A program made the translations under genes and the position numbers. DNA of 64,000 bases from Haemaphysalis longicornis. Its lineage: Eukaryota > Arthropoda > Arachnida > Ixodida > Ixodidae. Shown here piece after piece: positions 22,855-33,400 of the stretch. The notes below the pieces were generated by a model that did not search any database, was not told the DNA's origin, and saw only the letters and a program-made list of their open reading frames with translations. How positions within the stretch are numbered: the first letter of the stretch is position 1; each line of letters begins with the position of its first letter. The stretch spans positions 109,299,849 to 109,363,848 of the forward strand of contig CM023449.1 in assembly GCA_013339765.2 (NCBI GenBank), in the 5' to 3' direction.

Positions 22855-23835
22855 AATTGCTTACAAATTATACAAAGAACGTACGGGGCTCAAGCTTGGC
22901 TCGAATGCTCCCCATAATTCCCTTCTACCAGCTGTATGCATTTGATTGCCACCTTTGAAACGTGTTTCTGGGTCACTTTAAGTGCACGCGGAATTTTTTT
23001 TTTTTGGGAAGGAGTTTCATTAAAGATGGACCTTTATTAAGATCCGGCGCCATAATAGGAATGTACTCACAAAGTTTAAAAACTGTAGGTCCAGCACTTT
23101 TTGGGGTAGGCAATAATATCTCATCCTACCCGTGTTCACTTTCTTAGGAGTGTAAACTCCAAGATCCCCCTCGCTCGTTTGCGGGTTTATTAGAACAAAA
23201 TCCTCAAGTAGTTCTCTGTAATCCAAAGCATATCAACTGGGTAAACACATATTGAGTAATCCGTGAAAACATGTATTCTACCCCCAAAACCCCCCTATTG
23301 ATGGTTAGGGGGAAAAAACTGTAAAACAGCTTTAAGACATTCGTATAGGTTGCCGATATCAGCAAACACGAGTTCGATATCTGAACGGGCCGGCGATAAA
23401 ATTCGGTCGGGGTCGGTACTTAATTCTTTTAATAGAAATCCTATTGCGCCGAAACCCACGCTGGCCGTTCACATGAGGAAGACGGGCTATTCCAGCTATC
23501 CTAGCCCTCAGAAAAAAAAAAAAATAAAAATATAACGCCCCCCCCCTCCCTCCTTTTTTTTTACCGTCGCATTTATTTTGCGCAGAGCTCAACAAACGCC
23601 GTCCGACGGTGCGAAAAGCAACTTCACTCCAGACTAAGAAGTCGCCTCGGCCCCTATCAAAAGCACCAGCAGTGCTGGCATGACGGTGTGCTTCTGCAGG
23701 GGACGTGTACGTAAAGGAGCACACACGGAAAGGCGATCGGCGATAAAGCCCGATACTGGAAACGTGAATTCTTTTTCTTATAATTTTCCTTTCCCGCATC
23801 ACCGAATACGTCACCGCGGGAAGTTTGAAATCTTG
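22855..23835. other. No recognised gene
   Basis: Unassigned sequence. T run at 22987-22996 and A run at 23513-23525. The 151-aa minus-strand frame at 23359-23814 has no recognisable domain. Confidence 0.45.
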
Positions 23836-23883
23836 AAGGTTTAGACGCCACGTGGTGCCAACCAGCTGAACTAGAAGCTTCCT

Positions 23884-23904
23884 GTCCCAGATTTCTGGAT
23901 ATGC
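23884..23904 (-). repeat. Right arm of a 21-bp perfect inverted repeat
   Basis: Exact reverse complement of 1978-1998. The gypsy linker coding starts immediately outside it (23905 onward). Confidence 0.7.
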
Positions 23905-23950
23905 TGCTGGGCAGGATCGCCGACGATCACATCACCCTGCCCCCCCGCGC

Positions 23951-24066
23951 AAGCTTGATGATCGCCGTCTACTGTGAGGATGCTGCTTCTGACATCGACG
24001 CTATCGTAGAGGGGATCGAAGGTTGCTTCTCGACCGGGTGTCACCGTCGCAAGAGGGATTGCGCAT
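23951..24066 (+). repeat. Duplicated gypsy linker segment, copy 1
   Basis: Nearly identical to 24707-24822, differing by a base or two. The two copies flank a homopolymer-noise block, as expected when an assembler joins overlapping ends through bad sequence. Confidence 0.8.
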
Positions 24067-24706
24067 TTAAAACCCCCCACCTTTTTCCCCCTTTTTTTTT
24101 AAAAAAATTTGGGGCCCCCAAAAAGGGGTTTAAAGCCGGGGGCCCCTTTTTTTTGGGGGGGAAACCCCCTTTTTTTAAATTTTCCAATTTTCCCCCCCGG
24201 AAAACAAAAAAATTTTTGGTTTCCCCCCGGGGTTTTTTTTTTTGGGGAAAATTTTGGGGGCCCCCCGGGTTTTTTTTTAAATTTAAAACCCCCCCCCCCC
24301 CCCCCCCCCCCGGGGGCCCCCCTTTTTTTTAAAAAAAAAAAAAAAATAAAAATTAAAAAAAAAAAAAAAATTTAAAAAAAAAAAAAAAAATTTTCCTTAA
24401 AAAAAATAAAAAAAAAAAAAAAATTAAAAAACCCCCCCCCCCCAACCCCCCCCCTTTTTCCCCCCTTTTTTTCCCTTTTTTGGGGGAAAAAGGCCAAGGA
24501 AAAAAGGGGGGGGGGGGGGGTTTTTCCCCCCAAAAAAAAAGGTTTTCCCTTTTTTGGCCCCCCCAAGGGGGGAAAAAAGGGGGGCCCAAAACCCCCTGGG
24601 AAAAAGGCCGGGGGGGCCCCCCCCCCGGGGAAAGCCTTTTTTAAAAGGGGGGGTTTTTGGGGGCCCGGGGAAAAGGCCCCCGGGGAAAAGGGGGGGGAAA
24701 ACCCCC
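24067..24706. other. Homopolymer-noise block between duplicated ends, probable misjoin
   Basis: Only runs of A, T, C or G of three to over twenty bases, in the middle of an otherwise well-kept pol gene. Not biological coding sequence. Confidence 0.75.
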
Positions 24707-24822
24707 AAGCTTGATGATCGCCGTCTACTGTGAGGATGCTGCTTCTGACATCGACGCTATCGTAGAGAGGGATCGAAGGTTGCTTCTCGACCGGGTGTCA
24801 CCGTCGCAAGAGGCATTGCGCA
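24707..24822 (+). repeat. Duplicated gypsy linker segment, copy 2
   Basis: Second copy of 23951-24066. The coding sequence continues from this copy into the RT. Confidence 0.8.
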
Positions 24823-24838
24823 CTTTAAGCAACGCCAA

Positions 24839-27765
24839 TCTCACGTTTTGGTCACTAATTTCACCGAAGAGTACCAGCATTTAAACAAGGGAGCTGCAAT
24901 TGCGTTCCTCGAAGAAACGCAAGAAGCAAGTGATGTGATCGCAGTCGCCGACTTTGAACGCACACCCGTAGAAACCTTCAAGCTCCCGCAGCCATTCGAC
25001 GTGAATCCGGCGCTACCGCAAGAACAACGGAAAAAATTATTGGCTTTGCTGCGTCGCTATAGCGAATGTTTTTCGTCGAGCGCAAAACTACGTCAGACCC
25101 CTCTAGCGAAGCACCGAATAATAACCGAAGATGGAGCCCGACCACCCGACAGTCACCGTACCGCGTCTCTTCACACGAACGGGAAGCCATCCGGACTCAA
25201 GTGGACGACATGCTGAGCGATGACATTATACAGCCATCGAAAAGCCCCTGGGCTGCGCCCGTCGTACTCGTAAAGAAAAAAGACGGCACATTAAGGTTTT
25301 GCGTTGACTACCGGCGACTGAACAAAATCACGAAAAAGGACGTGTACCCCCTCCCCCGAATCGACGACGCCCTCGACCACCTCTGCCACGCGAAGTACTT
25401 CTCATCTATGGACCTGAAGACCGGCTACTGGCAAATTGAAGTGGACGAGAGAGACCGAGAGAAGACTGCATTTATAACCCCAGACGGCCTATACGAGTTC
25501 AAGATGATGCCGTTTGGGCTGTGCACAGCACCGGCAACGTTTCAAAGAGTCATGGACACTGTGCTAGCTGGCCTTAAGTGGCACACCTGCCTCGTATACC
25601 TCGACGACGTAGTGGTATTCGCTCGGACTTTCGACGAACACCTTGCAAGGTTGGAGTCTGTACTCGAGGCCATTCGTACGTCGGGGTTGACGCTGAAGCC
25701 TGAAAAGTGCCGTTTCGCATACGGGGAACTCAAGTTCTTGGGCCACGTCGTCAACGCCGCGGGAGTCCTACCTGACCCGGCAAAAACTTCAGCCATTGCG
25801 AACTTCCCAAGGCCGAAAGACAAGAAGGGCGTGCGAAGATTTCTCGGGCTGTGCGCATACTACCGGCGCTTCGTCGCAAACTTCGCACGCATTGCAGAGC
25901 CACTCACGCGCTTGACGAAAGATAGCACCCCTTTCAGCTGGGAAAACGACCAAGAAAAAACATTCTGCGAGCTGCAAAAACGCCTGCAAAGACCGCCCGT
26001 GCTGGCTCATTTCGACGAAAATGCCGAAACGGAAATGCACACGGACGCCAGTGATATAGGCTTGGGTGCCGTCCTTGTCCAAAAGCAAAGCGGCTGCCAA
26101 AGGGTAATCGCCTATGCCAGCCATGGTCTGTCGAAGGAGGAGAAAAACTATTCTGCCTCTGAGAAAGAGTGCCTGGCTATTATATGGGCGATTTCAAAAT
26201 TTCGCCCATACGTGTATGGAAGGCCATTCAAGGTTGTAACAGACCACCATGCGCTGTGTTGGCTCGCCAATTTGAAGGACCCCTCTGGCCGTCTTGGGCG
26301 GTGGAGCTTGCGCCTGCAGGAGTTCGACGTTACAGTCGTTTATAAATCCGACAGGAAACACTCCGACGCCGACTGCCTGTCCCGCGCCCCCGTCGACCCA
26401 CCACCACAAGACGCTGACGAAGACAGTGCGTTCTTCGGGATCGTGACGGAGAGCGACCTAGCCGCCCAGCAGCGTGCCGACCCCGACTATCGCGTCATAA
26501 TCGAGTACCTCGAGGGATGCAACGTTGCCGTTCCTAGGGCCTTCAAACGCAGCTTACCAGCATTCAGCCTGAGAAACTCCGTCCTCGTGAAGAAGAATTT
26601 CAGCCCCGGAACAAGAGCGAATTACCTTCTCGTCATCCCCGCGGACCTTCGTGACGAAATTTTGGAAGCGTGCAACGACGACCCGTCTTCCGGACATCTG
26701 GGCACAGCCCGCACTATTGGAAAAATCCAGGCGAGGTACTACTGGCCCGGCCTTACCTCTGACGTCACCCACTACGTCCGGAGCTGCCGTGACTGCCAGC
26801 GACGAAAAACGCCGCCGACAAGACCCGCCGGACTTCTGCAACCGATCGCCGTCCCAGCGAGACCATTTCGACAGATTGGAATGGACCTTTTAGGCCCGTT
26901 CCCTACGTCACGGTCACAAAACAAGTGGATTGTCGTAGCGACAGACTACATGACGCGCTACGCAGAGACCGCCGCTCTTCCGAGGGGGACTACACAAGAA
27001 GTGGCGAATTTCTTTATAAGTCAAGTTGTGCTGCGACATGGAGCCCCGGAAGTCCTAATCACAGACCGCGGAACGGCATTTACTGCGGAGCTGATGCAAG
27101 GAGTATTACGCTACAGCAACACGGATCACCGAAGAACGACGGCGTACCACCCCCAAACGAACGGACTAACAGAACGTCTGAACAAGACAATCGCAGATAT
27201 GCTGTCAATGTACGTTGACGTTGAACATAAGACTTGGGACGAAGTGCTCCCGTATGTCACGTTTGCGTACAACACGGCTATCCAGGAGACGACACAGCTG
27301 ACGCCGTTCGAGCTTGTCTACGGTAGAAGGCCGACTACGATGCTCGACGCCATGCTTCCGCACGTAGAAGACGACGACCTCAACGCCGACGTCCACGGAT
27401 ATCTTCAACGTGCGGAGTAGGCCCGCCAGCTCTCTCGAGTTCGTATAACGGACCAGCAGCTAGTGGATGCGGGCCACTACAACCTCCGACGCCGAGACGC
27501 CGAGTACCAACCAGGGGATCGTGTGTGGGTTTGGACTCCCATCCGACGACGCGGACTCAGTGAGAAGCTCCTGCGACGGTATTTCGGACCCTACCAGATT
27601 CTACGACGTGTTGGCCAACTTACCTACGAAGTGATCCCCGATGGTGACTCCGGCACATCACGACGACGCACGCGGCCTGAAGTCGTCCACGTGGTTCGCT
27701 TAAAACCTTTCTACGGACGATGGCGAACTTTTATTTTCATTTGTTCGGACTGTCGCTTATGTTAG
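24839..27765 (+). pseudogene. gypsy Pol: RT, RNase H, integrase; one frameshift and one stop
   Basis: Pol copies the element RNA into DNA and inserts it. A linker frame (24848-25216, VTNFTEEYQHL onward) shifts near 25140 into the 784-codon frame 25066-27420. In that frame the RT holds DLKTGYWQIEV, FGLCTAPATFQ and the catalytic YLDD at 25597-25608. RNase H follows with TDAS at about residue 326, ASEKECLAI and VTDHHAL. Integrase has a Cys-Cys pair (SCRDCQ) and the catalytic triad D607 (26884), D667 (27064) and E703 (27172), with exact DD35E spacing. The first His of the HHCC finger seems replaced by Asn (CNDDP, near 26670). TAG at 27418-27420 stops the frame. The same frame then continues to a GPY/F-type motif (FGPYQIL, about 27583-27603). 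All RT and integrase catalytic acids are kept, so decay is recent. Confidence 0.9.
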
Positions 27766-27785
27766 CATTGTGTCGATGCACTCTT

Positions 27786-27795
27786 AGAGGGGGGG
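27786..27795 (+). other. Polypurine tract of the gypsy element
   Basis: A purine-only run AGAGGGGGGG lies just upstream of the presumed LTR start. It is the expected plus-strand priming site. Confidence 0.7.
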
Positions 27796-27798
27796 TAA

Positions 27799-28222
27799 TG
27801 CCGCGAACCACACATTAGGTTTGTTTGTTTGTGTTTTGCTTTTACCGCCCGGCTGCCCCGGTCTGTGTTATCTCTGCGCCAAGGGAAGCGCGTGTTCCAT
27901 TCTTTCTTTATGTGCCGCATGTGTTATCTGTTGTAATAGGGAGAGCATTCCGATCTAACGTGAACAGCCCAGAATAATTTTCTTGGATCTACTATGTTCT
28001 CGATGCGAATCGACGTTTCGAGAACCACGCGCGCCAAAAGATAAAAAGTCTGCAGTGAAGACGCCGGGGCATTCGATTCGACGACACTCGCCTGTGCAAG
28101 TCACTTTGTTGACCGCTGCTTCGCCGCCTCTGTATTCTTTTGAGTTGTCAGGGGAGCACAAGTTCGCTCCAATAAACGTGTTTCTCATTCAAGACAACTG
28201 CATCGTCCTTTTCTTCGTGACA
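27799..28222 (+). repeat. 3' LTR of the gypsy element (424 bp)
   Basis: Starts TG right after the polypurine tract and ends CA at 28221-28222. It contains a polyadenylation signal AATAAA at about 28171. The 5' LTR is outside the window, so the boundaries rest on the TG..CA rule and not on pairwise comparison. Confidence 0.65.
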
Positions 28223-29789
28223 ATATTTCCATAATCACGGTCCGCATAATCATAATTGACTTATACAAACTCATCATCAAAATTTACAAATTCGCACCGA
28301 CAACTCGAATCACCTATACAGGAATGCATTTCGCCTCTTCGAGTATACGCTAGAGTTTATCTCTAGGTCACATTTTGATACGTAATGAAACTATAAGAGC
28401 TCTTTATGAACTTCACAATGCCAGCAAAATGTTGTCATTGAAAGTCTAAAATTTATTTTTATTGTTTATTTCATTAGGAATAGAATTCGAAATTACAGAA
28501 AACCGCTAAACTCAATGAGCGTTTTTCTTACGGTGTTGCGGAGCACTGGTAAAGTAAAATTCTCATCCCTTGTAGCTCCAGTGTCCCTTTCGGGAGTAAA
28601 CATATTACGTGGTACGACTCATTCAGTTTCAGTATTTTACCGGTTTTCGAGCTACTTTTATTATTAAAATAAAATAATTATGTATTTGTTCTGCTTGAAA
28701 AAGTGTTTTTTTAGAGTTTGTTTATATAGTAAAGAATTGGAAGCGGAAGTGCAACCGCACTCCGCCTCCCGTGCGGACTATGATTGCAGTTACGCTTCTT
28801 ACTCCTTTTTCTTCAGAAGCGGTGTCACGGCGCCTGCCTGTTCATAGCGTCATAGTGATTCCGCTGTGTTCCATTATCAACTGAGTTATAAATTGGGTGT
28901 TCCTGGCTCAGTTCGCAGGATACCGTAGTACTGACTAAATCAATGCGTAGTGACTGTCGTAGGCCGGGAGCCATATTTTCTTGGAACCAGACAACCATCA
29001 CGTGATTAGATAAAACCCTCTCCCCTGACTGTCAGTTAAAGTGTATGAGTGGCTATTCCAGCAGCATAAGTCCTTCAATGTTCAATGCTTACCTCAGCTC
29101 AAGCGTGGCTCACCTTAATCGAACTTCGACAACGACCTTCTCCCTCTGGCAGCAGCCGCCGGAACGCAGGGCAGACCGTTCGCCCGCCTAAACCGGATAT
29201 TCCCAAGTTCACTTTACCACGCGGGAAAGAATTTTCACTTTTGTGTAATGAGCAAAGCTCAGTCGCTGACGAACTGCGTATTTGCAAACACAAACTGCTG
29301 ATATTTTATGAACTTTATTCCAACCTCGCTGTAGAAAAGATACATTTAATAGGAGACAAATATGACGAAAAGTACTTTTGTTGAAGGACCTCCCGTGCCT
29401 AGCAATTGGCTTACCATGTTGGGTCGCGGCAATAAAGTATTGGCCAAAAGAGTGGTTTGTGCGAGTTTTTTTTCTAATTTTTCCACATGCGCATTCAAAA
29501 TATTGCGAACTTGTTCCCTTTAGACTGCATTTTGGGTCCAATTCAGAGAAAATTAATTTTTCGTAGTCGCAACCCCGAACAACCGAGTGCTGTCTATTTA
29601 TTGTTGGTTTCTTCCATTAATTTATCCTTACCGCATTGAAATAACCGCTAAAGTATTTCAATTTCGAAATGTAGCTGTTTTAAAGTTAGTGCACTTATGT
29701 AAACCACAAGCTCTCAATTTGAGTGCAAGAGGCTGTCGTTTCATCTTTTGCTAATTCTATGTCAAACTTGGCCATCCAAAAATGCCTGC
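28223..29789. other. No recognised gene
   Basis: AT-rich sequence without a supported ORF. Frames at 29085-29384 and 29209-29541 show no domain. Confidence 0.45.
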
Positions 29790-30330
29790 CCGGTACTTCT
29801 TGAAGGGAAAGCCTTGTTGCGTGGACCGACGGCGTGCCGTTAGAAAACTAATGCATTTACCCGTGAACCGGTTGATTGAAGGAAAAGCTCTGATAAAGTC
29901 TCTCGACACGCGGAGCGTACGTGAAACCTCGATGCCATTGTGTAAACTATTATTTGAAAATCACGTAAAAGAAACGGTTCTAGACAAGAAAATTCGTCCA
30001 TCGGTCATGAACAAGGATTAAGATAGTATACCTTTACCTGCTAAACCATGTATCAGTATACATTTACATCGCTCGTAGATGTGTTTACAAGTCCGCCGAA
30101 ATTCGCCGAATGGGTTCGCTTTTCGTCTGCAAATTGGGTCTCCGAAGATTTGGAAGATTTGACGACCGATTGAACTTACTCTCAGCCAATGTTGGACGCA
30201 GTTTTTGCAAAGGTTTTGACGCACGTTTGATGTAGTTTTGATATGAGACATCTTTCCCACTTTCCCCAACTTTCCTTGGGAAGCGATAGTAAGACTTTTC
30301 CAGCGGAAAGTGATTAAGCGTAACACACTT
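29790..30330 (+). repeat. Dispersed repeat of unknown class, diverged copy
   Basis: The order of short matching blocks (GCATTT.CCC..GA.C.GTTG, AAAAGCTCTGAT, CGCGTAAAAG-like, GGTTCTAGA.AAG, ACATTTACAT.G..CGTAGATG, TGACGCA.GTTTGAT and others) is the same as at 37110-37620 and, from its second half, at 40250-40600. The frames over it are therefore likely repeat sequence and not genes. The class of repeat is unknown. Confidence 0.55.
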
Positions 30331-31629
30331 ACTTGTGCTTTAAAAAAGGGGTTCCGAGGTATACAGTAGAGAAGACACAGTAGAGAAGACAATGCTTCCT
30401 TAAACACCCCTAAGTTGTTTAGCCTATTCGTAACCTTTCATGACGCCCAGCCTCCTAGCGCCCTTCTGTACGTTCGGCGCTTGTGAAATTTCTTAAATTT
30501 ACGATTATGACGCCATATGCAGCATGGAGGTTTTGTCATCGCTAGTTTGACTATACCAATAGAGGTCTGCTTGTTCCCTGACCACAAGCGATGTGGCTAG
30601 AGCGTGCGTTCCCGAAGAACTGTCTGACCTGTGGGTAATTAGCAGAAGAAGAGATAGCGCTTTCGTCGCTTCCGACGTCTGGGCGTCACCGCTTCACATT
30701 GGAAGTAGAGGGGAAAAAAGAGGTATACGAGGTTAAATAAGCCTTTTTATCGCGGATTCTTTGCCAAGCCTGTCATGCTAATGAATGATCTATCCTGCAC
30801 CCTGATATGTCCCCGCCGGTAATTAATTATCCTTTATAAGCAAATCAGGGGTAGGTGCAGGCTTTGTTTTGATGGACGGGCATACAAAAAATGGCGCTAT
30901 AGAAAACTCAAGTTTTCTACGAGTGAAACAAACTTTCTTCCATGAAAGGTACTAAAATCTTCACTGTGGAAAATACTTTATGAAGAAACTTTGTTTCAAA
31001 TCGGCACACAGACTGCACCATCGCCTCCGAATAATAGTTAACTCCTGCTCGTCCTCTATGCGCTTACGATTTCTGAAGCTCCGAAATTTTTTTACAGCAC
31101 TGCAGTCTTTATGGGGCAAAAACGTCAGGACTCCATTGGCGTTATTTTTCAAGTTAGGTTTCTGTGCACTCGTTCGAAAGCTTCGACAACGCCTATGTGG
31201 TCCACGCAAAAACGGAATGGCGCAGTTTGCATTAGTGGTGCATGGCTGGAGAAACAGAAGAGCTGGCCGCCCCTCTCTCTTCGTCGGAGACCCGGCTGTT
31301 GCGCCTGACATTTATTTTAAAAATTTGCCTGCTGAATGTTCGACATGACTGGCAAGCCCGGATAATTTTCTGCACAGGCTTTCGCATCCCACCTAAAGTG
31401 AACCAGGTTATCTCGCGCTAGAACCCGCGGCAAAGTTCAAAGCCAACGCACGGTCAGCGAACTCAGATGAAATGCTCCGCGCCGCCCTAAAGTGATAATG
31501 GCTGAATTGGCTAGATGCTGATTTCATTACGTGAGGGAATCCCGTTTAATTTGGAGCACATAAAGCGTTTTCTTTCATCCCAATTGGTTGCACGTGTTAT
31601 TGTTCCCTACCACTGCCATCACTGTACCC
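30331..31629. other. No recognised gene
   Basis: No supported coding sequence. Overlapping frames at 30961-31348 on both strands carry no known motif. Confidence 0.45.
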
Positions 31630-31870
31630 GGCCTATGGGGTGGCGAAGTGGTTAGGTTGCCGGTTTTCTAGCGTGAAGCAACCCGCGTTCGATTACCGGG
31701 ACCTTCCTAACCACTTTTTTCTTGAGGCGGGCACTCCCAACAACTGCTCGTGGTTTTCTTGCTTCCTCGCCACTTTTCCTCAAACTTTGAGGCTTTTTGG
31801 TGCGGCGGACGGACAAAGCTCGGCCTAAACAGCGGCGCTGACAGAGCACACTTATTTCAGCTATGGTAGA
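31630..31870 (+). repeat. tRNA-derived SINE, single copy in window
   Basis: An A-box-like GTGGCGAAGTGGTTAGG at 31640-31656 and a B box GTTCGATTACC at 31688-31698 have tRNA spacing. They are followed by a body unlike the other SINEs here. It does not fold as a full tRNA by eye. Family assignment is open. Confidence 0.5.
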
Positions 31871-32247
31871 TGAATGGGGAAATCTAGAAATTATAAATGG
31901 GAAAAAACTGCGGAATGTGACGAATATGTGAGAATCAACGGGATGCGAAGCCTCCAATGGCATTCCGCTCCAAATTTGTCGCTAAACAAGTGCTTTTTGG
32001 GGTATTTGCTTGCGTCGACAGACAAGACGCGCTGCCTATCGAGAGGTCACGTGATCTATAGTGACGAAAACCCGGTCGCTGGCGCCTCTGTAGCCGCTGG
32101 AAATTGGTTCCGTTGGTGACCGCACAGTGGTCGGTCGCTTTTTGTCGACTCCGGAGACCGCACGAAGCGCTTGCTTGACCTCGCCGGAGCTTGAAGGTTA
32201 GAAGGATGCTAGGAGGCGTTCCATGGTCCTACCATGCATACTAAATA
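31871..32247. other. No recognised gene
   Basis: Unassigned sequence between the SINE and the MITE. Confidence 0.45.
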
Positions 32248-32925
32248 CAGTAATACCTTTGTTAACTCACAGTAATAAAAAGCGGAAATATTTCAAGATA
32301 AGCAGATTTTTGAGAGAAGCAAATTGTCGCGAATTGCAATGAAATATCGAGTTCTTTGCCAAAAAGGCGCTGCTACTTACAGCTCTTCAACAGCAGGTGC
32401 CAATCTTGCTTTCCATAAAGGTTTAAAAGAGAAAAAAAAAAGCGTAGGAGAGACGTTCACCGGCTCGGCTTTGTGGCACTGCAAGTTTACTTAGCAAAAA
32501 ACAAAAACTGCGTAATAGAGAACTGGTTTGCGGTCGCACACGGGCCTAGTAAGGAGTCAGCTATCCGCTTGACACATTGGCATGAGCCGATCTTCTAGCC
32601 GCTGCGCTCAACCTTATTCGCCTTATAGGTGGCGCTGGCACCAACAGATTCCTCCGCGAAACGCCTGCGCTTCATACAATATTTTTTCATCGGGAAAGGG
32701 ATCCCGCTCTCCATTGCGTTTGTCCCCGCACGACACACCTCTATCTTCTAGTACACTGTACTTCTACGCATGTCCCTACCGTCAGATGACCTGTCACAGG
32801 GTTGTTTGACGCAGTTGATAGGCCTCTAGGCTCAGAGTTCACGTTCGGGGGAAACATCGGCTTTGTGTGACATGACCTAGCCGATTTTTCGAGATATGCG
32901 AGTTCCAGTTAACGAGGTATTACTG
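32248..32925. mobile_element. Non-autonomous pogo/Tigger-type DNA transposon (MITE), 678 bp
   Basis: The ends are inverted repeats: CAGTAATACCTTTGTTAACT at the left and AGTTAACGAGGTATTACTG at the right. The right end read outward begins CAGTAATACCTCGTTAACTG. A TA dinucleotide flanks each side (32246-32247 and 32926-32927), the target duplication made by Tc1/mariner/pogo transposases. The 'ATACCTCGTT' core resembles Tigger/pogo termini. No transposase frame is present, so it would need a transposase supplied elsewhere. Confidence 0.75.
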
Positions 32926-33140
32926 TATAGGGACCTGACGTCCGTTGTATGGCACCACCGTCGCTTCAGCGAACAGTGCCGCCCGTGGCGAACGGCTCGT
33001 CAGTGGAATTCCGGTGGCGGTCAGCGCAGCGTTGTCGTGCATGGCTTTCGGTCGTTCTGCGGCTGTGCGGCTTGCTAAGCGTAAATTACCACAAGGACTT
33101 TTTTCAGCTCACAAAATCTGGAGCATGGAGGTCACCTTTA

Positions 33141-33174
33141 CAAGGCATGCGGTGTGTGTGATTTACACCCATAC

Positions 33175-33240
<66 letters not shown>

Positions 33241-33400
33241 CATCATCATCATCATTTTATTGCATTCATGGGTACAAATGCCAGGAGCACAAGGCATGCG
33301 GTGTGTGTGATTTACGCCCATACTCAATCAATCAATCAATCAATCAATCAATCTTTATTTGACATTCATGGGTACAAATGCCAGTAATTACAAACTGCAG
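33141..33400. repeat. Tandem duplication carrying (TCAA)n microsatellites
   Basis: CAAGGCATGCGGTGTGTGTG begins at 33141 and again at 33290 (offset 149). Each copy is followed by ATTTAC.CCCATACTCAATC, a (TCAA)n run (about 16 units, then about 8) and GCATTCATGGGTACAAATGCC-type sequence. A (CAT)n patch lies at 33241-33254 in the first copy. The (TCAA)n tails suggest remnants of Ruka-like SINE or LINE 3' ends. Confidence 0.65.

Larger units (their letters stand above)
23905..28222 (+). mobile_element. Ty3/gypsy LTR retrotransposon, 3' part (linker, RT, RNase H, integrase, 3' LTR)
   Basis: The order linker, RT, RNase H, integrase, polypurine tract, LTR is that of Ty3/gypsy elements. The linker segment ADDHITLPPRAS (about 23917-23952) continues where the 5' half at 1-1977 stops, with no overlap, so both probably belong to one insertion. 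The linker is duplicated around a noisy block (24067-24706). The pol frame has one frameshift near 25140 and one in-frame stop at 27418, and is otherwise well kept. Confidence 0.85.

Noticed and set aside
1978..23904. A giant Polinton/Maverick or Starship-like element between the inverted repeats
   Set aside because: No DNA polymerase B, integrase, capsid, tyrosine recombinase or other cargo gene is readable inside; the contents are ordinary retroelement debris.
31630..31710. A functional tRNA gene
   Set aside because: A and B boxes are good, but acceptor-stem pairing and a following terminator are not evident; SINE more likely.
33173..33352. CRISPR-like array from regular TCAATCAA repeats
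   Set aside because: Uninterrupted 4-base microsatellite without spacers, in a eukaryotic context.
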